Below, piece after piece: positions 8,423 through 13,979 of a DNA stretch of 24,659 nucleotides. The DNA is taken from positions 1-24,659 of the IMG/VR virus record IMGVR_UViG_3300048919_000254; one strand, given 5' to 3'. A model generated the notes under the pieces. That model saw nothing but the letters and a program-made list of their open reading frames with translations. It ran no database searches and was not told the DNA's origin. The stretch comes from a virus. The first letter of the stretch is position 1. The number at the start of each line of letters is the position of its first letter. The position numbers and the translations under genes were made by a program.

Positions 8423-8814
8423 GCTTAACCGCACTGCAAAAGTTGGATTTAGCCGATCAGCTGGACGAGCTGATTATCAAAGCCCCGACCGTTAAGGGGC
8501 TGGACCTTCTGGATCTGAATGACCAGATGGAGGCGATCATGCTCCAGCTGGGTTATGGCGTTGCGCCAGCACCCGCCACCAGCGAACCGGCACCTGCGCC
8601 GGTCACTGAGCCACAGCCGGAACCCGTGAAGGAAGATCAGCCCGTTCCCGAAGTGGTTACTGACTTTCTGGCCGGTAAATTCACCAGCCAAGCGCAGCTG
8701 GATTTTGTTGAGACGCTGCGCCGTGTCGGTGACTACATCGGCGTTTATCTGGAGCTGGACGACGCGAGACAACAGACCGCCAGCTGGATAGCCGCCAGCG
8801 GCCTCGCTGCTTAA
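8419..8814 (+). CDS. ddrA: DdrA-like Dar-operon protein
   Basis: A 131-residue acidic protein overlapping the darA stop by 4 bp, at the position of P1 ddrA. There are two helical parts: residues about 4-45 (LQKLDLADQLDELI.., LLDLNDQMEAIMLQLGYG) and about 78-131 (FLAGKFTSQAQLDFVETLRRVGDYIG..). They are joined by a Pro/Ala/Glu linker (residues about 50-77) of the same style as the linkers in DarA. In P1, DdrA is reported as a component of the Dar system carried in the virion. The final helical part has a plan similar to the DarA C-terminus (both follow a Pro-rich linker), which may reflect a shared packaging domain. A terminator follows immediately. Confidence 0.65.
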   Translation: MSLTALQKLDLADQLDELIIKAPTVKGLDLLDLNDQMEAIMLQLGYGVAPAPATSEPAPAPVTEPQPEPVKEDQPVPEVVTDFLAGKFTSQAQLDFVETLRRVGDYIGVYLELDDARQQTASWIAASGLAA

Positions 8815-8819
8815 ACATC

Positions 8820-8844
8820 AACCCCGTTTCGGCGGGGTTTTTTA
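8820..8844 (+). terminator. Intrinsic terminator between ddrA and ddrB
   Basis: Stem AACCCCG (8820-8826) / CGGGGTT (8833-8839) with loop TTTCGG is followed by six T. It lies 15 bp before the ddrB start, so ddrB is probably expressed by read-through or from a promoter not recognised here. Confidence 0.88.
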
Positions 8845-8858
8845 TTCCTGGGAACAAA

Positions 8859-10235
8859 ATGCTTAACGAGAAATTACGAAATCTGCTGAGCGATGCTGGC
8901 AGCATATTTGCCCTGATCGGGCTGGTGGGCTCACTGCGTAAAGCGCAGACTACAACAGGGCGATCGTCATATGTCGTCACCGGCAAAGGGCAGGAGGTAA
9001 AGACGGCGTTTAAGGTGGTGGATGCGCGCCACCTGATTATCTCTAACAACCTCGACGGCACCATAAACCCGCTTTTTCCGGCTGAGTTGCAGCCACGCGA
9101 CCGCACGCGCCTGACCAGTAAAGTGCAGGTATCCAAAATCGCGGGCAACCTCCGACCGGCAAAGCTGACTAATTCAGGCATGAGCAGCCACGGCGCGCCA
9201 ATCGTGGGCGCAGATAACGTGGTTGAGTCGGGTAACGGGCGTTCGATGGGGATCACCCGCGCCTATGAGCAAGGGCAGGCCGACGATTACCGCCAGTATT
9301 TGATCGAGCACGCAAAAGATTACGGCCTTAAAGCGTCGGATATCGAACAGATGGATATGCCGGTACTGGTGCGTGAACGCATCACCGACGTTGACCGTGC
9401 GCAGTTTGCAAAAGACTCCAATCTCTCTGACTTGCAGGAAATGGCGGCGAGTGAGAAGGCATTTGTCGATGCCGAAATGCTCGACGAGCGTCTGATGGCC
9501 ATATTCAATCCGTCCGACGACGGCAACCTTCTGGCACACTCAAACGACGGCTTTATCCGGGCATTCATGAAAGAGATTGGCGATACAGCGACCGCAGGCC
9601 TGCTGACCGAAGACGGGCGCCCGACGAAGCAGCTGATTGACCGTATGCAAAATGCGATCTTTGCCCGTGCCTACAAAGACGAGCGGCTGGTTAAGCTGGT
9701 ATCCGAAGAGCCGGACCCGGAAATGCGCAATATCCTGACAGCGCTCAACACGGCGGCAAGCGAGTTTGCACAGATGCAGATGCTATCCGGAGACGTACAC
9801 CGGCAGGCCGTCACCGGGCTGGTGGATGGGGTACAGTCGGTTGATGGTCTCGATCAGCAGGCAATCGCCGCGCTGCAGGATGCTATCAAGCTGGTGCGCC
9901 AGGCTAAAGATAGCGGACAGGCCATACAGGAAGTACTGGCGCAGCAGGGATTATTTGAAGAATCCAGCAAAGAGGCCGAAGCGCTGGCGCTGTTTATCGT
10001 GGCAAACAACCGCAGCGCGAAACGTATCGGGGCCGCGTTTAAAAAGATGGCACAGATGATCAACGACGAGCTGTTACACCAGCAGCAGGCGCTGGGGGAT
10101 ATGTTCGGCGGGGGAGAGCTGACGCTGACCGACGTCCTGACTGCTGTATCCGGTGAAATAGAAGAGGAATTTGGCGAAGGCAAAGGCATGAACTTTGCCA
10201 TGTTTGAATCTTCTAAGCATGACACCGAAATTTAA
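8859..10235 (+). CDS. ddrB: DdrB-like protein with ParB-superfamily domain
   Basis: A 458-residue protein with a DdrB-type ParB/sulfiredoxin-fold domain. Residues about 50-190 contain VVDARHLIISNN.., ELQPRDRTR, KIAGNLRPAKLT, GAPIVGADNVVESGNGR and ITRAYEQGQADDYRQYL. ESGNGR corresponds to the conserved GxGR box of this domain class, which in ParB relatives binds nucleotide. The remainder is helical (residues about 195-458), ending acidic. P1 DdrB is, as I remember, about twice this length, so the distal part is missing or encoded elsewhere. The ribosome site is modest (CTGGGAA). In P1 the protein belongs to the Dar antirestriction set. A long hairpin follows the stop and separates it from the convergent membrane-protein gene. 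Confidence 0.75.
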   Translation: MLNEKLRNLLSDAGSIFALIGLVGSLRKAQTTTGRSSYVVTGKGQEVKTAFKVVDARHLIISNNLDGTINPLFPAELQPRDRTRLTSKVQVSKIAGNLRPAKLTNSGMSSHGAPIVGADNVVESGNGRSMGITRAYEQGQADDYRQYLIEHAKDYGLKASDIEQMDMPVLVRERITDVDRAQFAKDSNLSDLQEMAASEKAFVDAEMLDERLMAIFNPSDDGNLLAHSNDGFIRAFMKEIGDTATAGLLTEDGRPTKQLIDRMQNAIFARAYKDERLVKLVSEEPDPEMRNILTALNTAASEFAQMQMLSGDVHRQAVTGLVDGVQSVDGLDQQAIAALQDAIKLVRQAKDSGQAIQEVLAQQGLFEESSKEAEALALFIVANNRSAKRIGAAFKKMAQMINDELLHQQQALGDMFGGGELTLTDVLTAVSGEIEEEFGEGKGMNFAMFESSKHDTEI

Positions 10236-10244
10236 AGGCCAGGT

Positions 10245-10269
10245 AATGGGCTGAACATATCAGCCCATT
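10245..10269. terminator. Hairpin between convergent genes ddrB and membrane protein
   Basis: A perfect 10-bp stem AATGGGCTGA / TCAGCCCATT with loop ACATA sits between the ends of two convergent genes. Neither side has a U-tract, so it may act as a Rho-independent-like pause, an RNA-stabilising end, or a bidirectional barrier. Confidence 0.6.
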
Positions 10270-10277
10270 AATGGAAA

Positions 10278-10679
10278 CTAATCTTCAAAATTAGGGAATT
10301 TTTTCTTAAACCAGTTATAGGCTATTGTGCCTGAAAGCAACTCAACAATTGCATGTCCGGCAGCATATGCCAGAGGGAAACGATATCGCTCTGCCACAAA
10401 GTGGCCAGCCGTCTCAACTAAAATCAGAAAGACAATAAAACCCCCTATAACGAGCCAGGGGATTCTTGGATAATTATACTTAGCGTTGAAGCTACAGCCG
10501 ATAAGCATAAATGTAATTAAAGTTGTACCTATCATTTCCAAGTACTTCATGTCAGTGATGGCAAAATAAATCATTACAAAAAGCGCACCTACGAAAAAGA
10601 ATAAGTACATGATTTCAAGGTATTTTGGACCGTAATTATTATTGCTATTTGATGGGCTAGGGCCAGGGCGATTATTCAT
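10278..10679 (-). CDS. Four-helix inner-membrane protein, probable moron
   Basis: A 133-residue protein that I do not recognise. After a hydrophilic Asn/Pro/Ser N-terminus (1-20) there are four predicted membrane helices: about 23-42 (MYLFFFVGALFVMIYF), 46-64, 73-95 (IPWLVIGGFIVFLILVETAG) and 103-123. The tail is basic then acidic (KKKFPNFED). The start has a good ribosome site (AAGGA, 8 bp spacing). It is on the opposite strand to its neighbours, much AT-richer than them, and flanked by a hairpin on one side and the endolysin leader on the other. This is the signature of a moron: an added gene expressed independently of the late operon, often in the lysogen. Superinfection exclusion is one possibility but nothing in the sequence shows it. 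Confidence 0.7.
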   Translation of the reverse strand: MNNRPGPSPSNSNNNYGPKYLEIMYLFFFVGALFVMIYFAITDMKYLEMIGTTLITFMLIGCSFNAKYNYPRIPWLVIGGFIVFLILVETAGHFVAERYRFPLAYAAGHAIVELLSGTIAYNWFKKKFPNFED

Positions 10680-10742
10680 ACGTCATCCTTATGTATTTTT
10701 GAATCAGTAGAATAGACATTTACGAGAATGTGGTCACGCTAA

Positions 10743-10760
10743 AAATTACAAACTCCTTAC
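10743..10760 (+). promoter_or_regulatory. Shared 18-bp leader motif, copy 2 (upstream of endolysin)
   Basis: AAATTACAAACTCCTTAC matches the lydA copy (4783-4800) at 17 of 18 positions and lies 37 bp before the endolysin ATG, almost the same distance as in lydA (38 bp). The surroundings are otherwise unrelated, so the conservation is local. Confidence 0.5.
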
Positions 10761-10797
10761 AGTCCGACTCTTCATCAACACAGAGAGCGGAACCACC

Positions 10798-11289
10798 ATG
10801 GACCAACCCCCAAACCGTAAAGCCTTTGGCGACATGCTGGCCTTTTCCGAAGGCACAAGCACACATCCCTTAACCCGTATGAATGGCTATGACGTCATTG
10901 TGACAGGGCTGGGCGAAAAGCAGGGCGAAGTCTTTACCGACTTCAGCGATCACCCGTTTACACATCGCCGCGCAAAAGAGCTTAACAGCCATGGCCTGGC
11001 ATCCACTGCAGCGGGCCGTTATCAGCAGCTTTACCGCTACTGGCCTGCCTACAAAAAACAGCTGAACCTGCCTGATTTTAGTCCTGCCTCACAAGAGCGC
11101 TTACTCGATCAGCTGCTGAAAGAGCAGGGTGCCTATGCGGACGTACTGGCCGGACGTATCCGCACGGCAATTGGTAAAACTAACGATATCTGGGCCTCAC
11201 TGACAGGATCGCCGTATGGTCAGAAAACGCATGTCATTGAGACGCTACTCAATGCCTACCAGAAAGCCGGAGGTGTAATTACCGACTAA
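10798..11289 (+). CDS. Lambda R-type endolysin (lytic transglycosylase)
   Basis: A 163-residue endolysin that cleaves the glycan strands of peptidoglycan, producing 1,6-anhydro ends. It aligns by eye along its length with lambda R: NRKAFGDMLAFSEGT, NGYDVIV, FTDFSDHP, AAGRYQ, YKKQL.L.DFSPASQ, IRTAI.., NDIWASL and YGQ. The catalytic Glu of the SEGT motif is residue 18. A short insertion (GLGEKQGE) precedes FTDFSDHP. There is no N-terminal signal or signal-anchor helix, so the enzyme should be cytoplasmic and depend on a pore-forming holin such as LydA. P1 itself uses an unrelated T4-type lysozyme with a signal-arrest-release helix at this map position, so this is a replacement. No Rz/Rz1 spanin pair is found next to it. 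It overlaps the convergent gene at its stop codon. Confidence 0.92.
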   Translation: MDQPPNRKAFGDMLAFSEGTSTHPLTRMNGYDVIVTGLGEKQGEVFTDFSDHPFTHRRAKELNSHGLASTAAGRYQQLYRYWPAYKKQLNLPDFSPASQERLLDQLLKEQGAYADVLAGRIRTAIGKTNDIWASLTGSPYGQKTHVIETLLNAYQKAGGVITD

Positions 11290-12179
11290 CAGCCGCGCCA
11301 GCCTTCAGGGATCGCATAGTCCACGTTTGAGTAGTCGCCGCTTAACGAGTCAACATAGCGGCGGCTTTTTGGGCTTCGATCACCAGTGGACTTAGTTTTA
11401 AAACTGGACTTTAGCAACTGATACGCTTCATGCAGTATTCCGCCTTTGCGCTGAAATTCTTCTGCGCGCCGTTCGTTCTGTGCAGCTGACGATGCGGCTG
11501 CCAATTGCTTCTGTGTATTCTGGTAAAAACCAAACTTTTTAGCAGGTGCTGACGTCTCAGGCTTGTCTGTAGTCATTTCCAGCGTGTCAGAATTTGATTG
11601 TTCCCCATTTAGTATTTTTCTTTTACTGGAGTGATCTCTTACTTCTTGTTGGTCACTTTGACCAGGGGGGGGCTGTTCATTTTGACTAGGGGTGGCGTGG
11701 AGAAAATCGTTTTTAAAGAATACTTTAGCAACAATTTTCCTTACAATAGTTTGACGTCCTGAAGGCTCCAGATTGGCCTCTTTCAGTGCATCCAGACTTG
11801 CACGAACAAACGACAGCGCTTTGCTGGTGAATGTGTATTTACTGGGCTTGCTGACGCTATGATTTTTAACGTCTCGCTGTTCTTCATAGCTGAGGATACC
11901 CAGCTTGACGGCTAAGCGATAAGCGCGCTGAACGGTAGAGATACTGCACCCTGCATCTTCAGCCAGATTTCTGAGTGACTTAACGATGATGAAGTCAGAC
12001 GTTGAACCAGCCAGGTTGCAGGCAAATTTTAAAACGCGTGTGAGTGATTTTGGTAGTGGGGAAAGTTCAATTATATGAGTGAGATTGAAGCCTGAAATTC
12101 GGATAGATCTGTGTTCGTTATTTGAGCGATGTGCGGGAAATGTGTTGCCGGGATCGGCGCTATTAGATACTATAGGCAC
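11286..12179 (-). CDS. Winged-helix protein, probable plasmid replication initiator
   Basis: A 297-residue basic protein. Residues about 42-125 form a winged-helix DNA-binding region (LPKSLTRVLKFACNLAG.., SLRNLAEDAGCSISTVQRAY, LAVKLGILSYEEQ, KYTFTSKAL). The plan of helix-turn-helix, LG(I/L)..Y, then (T)FTS recalls the N-terminal half of IncFII-type RepA initiators, but I cannot confirm the family. The C-terminal half is Ser/Lys/Gln-rich and low in predicted order. The start is GTG with AGGA 9 bp upstream. The context supports a replication role: a leader ORF ends at the ribosome site and a probable antisense RNA lies across the leader. An eight-G run (11665-11672, C8 in the mRNA) sits mid-gene. 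A transcription regulator is the main alternative. The stop overlaps the endolysin stop. Confidence 0.55.
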   Translation of the reverse strand: MPIVSNSADPGNTFPAHRSNNEHRSIRISGFNLTHIIELSPLPKSLTRVLKFACNLAGSTSDFIIVKSLRNLAEDAGCSISTVQRAYRLAVKLGILSYEEQRDVKNHSVSKPSKYTFTSKALSFVRASLDALKEANLEPSGRQTIVRKIVAKVFFKNDFLHATPSQNEQPPPGQSDQQEVRDHSSKRKILNGEQSNSDTLEMTTDKPETSAPAKKFGFYQNTQKQLAAASSAAQNERRAEEFQRKGGILHEAYQLLKSSFKTKSTGDRSPKSRRYVDSLSGDYSNVDYAIPEGWRGC

Positions 12180-12190
12180 GTCTTTTGTTC

Positions 12191-12256
12191 CTAATTGTTC
12201 GGCACAGAGACACGTCTCAGTTCCTTTTTAGGTCGGGAACTAAGGCACGTTGTCAT
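12191..12256 (-). CDS. Candidate leader peptide upstream of rep-like gene
   Basis: A 21-codon ORF (MTTCLSSRPKKELRRVSVPNN) whose TAG stop overlaps the ribosome site TTAGGAA of the following GTG-started gene. This matches the design of IncFII tap or IncI/IncL repY-type leader peptides, whose translation opens the rep ribosome site. The frame stays open upstream to about 12409, so a longer form starting at GTG 12358 (55 residues) is possible. The Shine-Dalgarno sequence for the 21-codon form is weak. Confidence 0.4.
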   Translation of the reverse strand: MTTCLSSRPKKELRRVSVPNN

Positions 12257-12305
12257 CCACGAGACACAAGGTGCAATGCCTGCGTCACAGTGGTTTAAAT
12301 GGCAA

Positions 12306-12402
12306 CTTCCTGTCAAAGAAGCTGTTCGGCACAACGCCGGTGTGGTCCGCAAAACCACGCAAAGTTGTTGAAAATCGTCTGCGCTAACAGGCGATTTTTT
12401 TT
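12306..12402 (+). ncRNA. Candidate antisense RNA over the rep-like leader
   Basis: The + strand carries an intrinsic terminator (12373-12402) inside the leader of the minus-strand gene, with no + gene that needs it. Upstream is a possible extended -10 (TGGTTTAAAT, 12291-12300), predicting a start near 12306 and an RNA of about 97 nt. The RNA contains a hairpin CGGC-ACAAC-GCCG (12327-12339) and another of GTGGT/ACCAC. Size, orientation and position copy CopA/Inc RNAs. The 5' end is inferred. Confidence 0.5.
12373..12402 (+). terminator. Terminator of candidate antisense RNA
   Basis: Stem AATCGTCTG (12373-12381) / CAGGCGATT (12388-12396), one G-U pair, loop CGCTAA, then a run of eight T (12395-12402). 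Confidence 0.88.
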
Positions 12403-12411
12403 CGTCCTCTC

Positions 12412-12507
12412 ATTCAGTCGCTAAACTGAATTTGAGCGCGGATGATAAACGCGATCCGAAAAAGGATCAACACTCAGTTTTTTCCTAATTTTTAGTTTTG
12501 ACTAAAA
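12412..12507. repeat. Series of inverted repeats downstream of the rep-like leader
   Basis: Three perfect inverted repeats follow one another: ATTCAGT/ACTGAAT (12412-12431), GATCC/GGATC (12453-12468) and TTTTAGT/ACTAAAA (12490-12507). They lie between the antisense terminator and the Pro terminator. They could be operators, structured leader elements or origin-associated sites; no iterons are seen. Confidence 0.55.
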
Positions 12508-12537
12508 CGTGCCCCAGTTTTCAGGGCACGGTTTTCT
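12508..12537. terminator. Bidirectional terminator after pro
   Basis: Stem CGTGCCC (12508-12514) / GGGCACG (12524-12530). On the minus strand it follows the pro stop by about 20 bp and is succeeded by TTTTAGT; on the + strand it is followed by GTTTTCTTCTT. Confidence 0.75.
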
Positions 12538-12547
12538 TCTTGCCTTA

Positions 12548-13549
12548 TTATTTTGGGTTAATCCATAGCAGTGGTGTTGAGTCCACAGCTGGCGGGCGCG
12601 TTTGTGGTAATGTGTGCTGGTGGGCTGATCCGATTGGCAGTGTTGCCGTCGCATTTGTGCCGATTGATTCCAGCATTGCAGCGACAATCTGCGCATCTTC
12701 AGGCGTATCCATACGGCATAATGCCGCCTGCTGGGCTTTACTTAAAAACAGCGGCATGTTAGCCAGCGCATCCTTCATAATCCGGCGTCGCGCCTTTGCC
12801 ACGGTGCCTGCACTCTCGATCATCAGCTGCGCGCTGCGCAGACGTTCCTCCAGCTCCAGACGCTTGCCGTGCTCGATGTGGAGCGCCGATTCCAGCAGCG
12901 AAGAATCCGCAGATTCCAGCATGGCCGTCTGGCTACGCAGGGTTTCAAAGTGCTGGATAATGTCAGCCGCCTGATTTTCTGAATACCCCTTTTCCATTAG
13001 CCCCGCGTGAATGGCGTCGGCGCGTTCATTGGCCGATTCCAGCAGCAGTGCAGGGTGATCCTGGCTGATATAGTTCGGATTGGTCACGTAGTCGAAGCCG
13101 TGAAAGCTGGTCACTTTTGAAATGGCGTTATCGTCGCCGCCAGTCGCCCAAGACCAGCCACCAGCGCGGGAACGGTTCATGCCGTCAACGATGTTGCCAG
13201 GCTCGGTGTCCAGAATCTCCTGAACGTGAGTCACGATGCCGTTATCATCCACGCTGGCCTCCAGCGTACGGTTTGATGGTACGTTTTCCAGCGTGACCGG
13301 CTTACCGTCAATCATGACGACTGCAAATTCCGGCAGGTTTAGCCGTCCGGTCTTCGCGTAATAGGCGGCGCGACGTCCGTGGCCGTAATAGCCGAACATT
13401 TCTCCCAGCTGAATGCGCTCCTGAGTTTCGGGGCTGGCGAACGTTTCGCGCACCGATCGCAGCAGGTAATTGCGGTCATTCTGTGGAGTAAAGCGGCGGA
13501 TTTTATCAATCAGGGAAAAACGATCCGTTACCGTGCGGAGTGCTTCCAT
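12548..13549 (-). CDS. pro: Prohead maturation protease Pro-like
   Basis: A 333-residue protein at the position of P1 pro. It resembles T4 gp21-type prohead serine proteases, which digest scaffold and trim head proteins (in P1 also DarA) during maturation. The N-terminal protease region (about 20-165) has a candidate triad in the expected H-S-D order: His57 (YYGHGRR), Ser133 (AGGWSW) and Asp153 (FHGFDYV). Triad residues are my inference from spacing. Residues about 170-275 are a long helical/coiled region (ESANERADAIHAGL.., HIEHGKRLELEERLRSAQ), as in proteases that carry a scaffold-like tail, followed by a Thr/Pro-rich end. Start ATG with AGAGGAAG close upstream. A terminator follows. In P1, the portal gene lies directly next to pro; here about 2 kb separates them. 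Confidence 0.8.
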   Translation of the reverse strand: MEALRTVTDRFSLIDKIRRFTPQNDRNYLLRSVRETFASPETQERIQLGEMFGYYGHGRRAAYYAKTGRLNLPEFAVVMIDGKPVTLENVPSNRTLEASVDDNGIVTHVQEILDTEPGNIVDGMNRSRAGGWSWATGGDDNAISKVTSFHGFDYVTNPNYISQDHPALLLESANERADAIHAGLMEKGYSENQAADIIQHFETLRSQTAMLESADSSLLESALHIEHGKRLELEERLRSAQLMIESAGTVAKARRRIMKDALANMPLFLSKAQQAALCRMDTPEDAQIVAAMLESIGTNATATLPIGSAHQHTLPQTRPPAVDSTPLLWINPK

Positions 13550-13707
13550 AACTTCCTCTTAATTACTATGGGATGCCCCGTAAAGCGGCGGCAGTGCTGG
13601 CGGTTGCCTGCACGAAAGGATGGTAGAAAGGTTGTAATTTATGGGGTTAGTGATTCTTTAATAATGGCTGGATCTATTGACCAGTGGATAATTTCACATA
13701 AGACATA

Positions 13708-13735
13708 TTGAATTTATCAGCACGGTGGCTATAGT
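13708..13735 (+). promoter_or_regulatory. Promoter of the C4-like RNA / Tad2-like operon
   Basis: TTGAAT (13708-13713), 16-bp spacer, TATAGT (13730-13735). The predicted start is near 13742, just before the C4-like RNA. This is the best sigma70 match in the accessory island. Confidence 0.65.
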
Positions 13736-13741
13736 GTGCGC

Positions 13742-13927
13742 GCCGCTGAAGAGATCCAGCGGCCAGGCTTGGAACCCTGAAAAAGCATGAGAACTGGCAC
13801 ATTGTGCCTTCGGCGCTACCACGTCCGGATTACTCCGGGCGTATCTATGGTGGCGTTGGTGGGGCTACCTTCGGGTAGGCCGGTTTTCTTGTGCACCGGT
13901 AGTTCCAACCCTGTCAACGTCACCACC
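13742..13927 (+). ncRNA. c4: C4-type antisense RNA element
   Basis: The region resembles the C4 antisense RNA family known from P1, P7, P4-like and lambdoid prophages. Landmarks in order: CCAGGCTTGGAACCCTG (13764-13780), GCGCTACCAC..TCCGG, ATGGTGGCG, hairpin CTACC-TTCG-GGTAG (13865-13878), hairpin CCGGT..ACCGG (13880-13899), AGTTCCAACCCTG (13901-13913) and a final GTCACCACC. TTGGAAC can pair with GTTCCAA within the element, and a second TTGGAAC (13934-13940) lies downstream in the leader of the next gene. In P1, C4 is processed from the same transcript as its target and blocks translation of icd/ant. Here the gene downstream is the 85-residue Tad2-like protein. Family recognition is from memory. 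Confidence 0.72.
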
Positions 13928-13928
13928 C

Positions 13929-13973
13929 GGAGATTGGAACCTCCTGTAGTGACGCTTCTTTTCGCACAAGGAG
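13929..13973 (+). promoter_or_regulatory. Alternative hairpins over the Tad2-like ribosome site
   Basis: CTCCT (13941-13945) can pair with the Shine-Dalgarno AGGAG (13969-13973) and hide it, or its CTCC can pair with GGAG (13929-13932) and leave the site free. The two pairings exclude each other. The segment lies between the C4-like RNA and the start codon, where C4 targets usually lie. Confidence 0.45.
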
Positions 13974-13979
13974 CATTTC

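Noticed and set aside
12180-12547. Iterons for a P1-type RepA origin
   Set aside because: Short GGCAC and GAGACAC words recur, but there are no regularly spaced long direct repeats.
12498-12974. A 158-residue + ORF opposite pro
   Set aside because: It overlaps the pro coding frame and its terminator; composition is Ser/Ala/Arg-rich as expected for an antisense frame.
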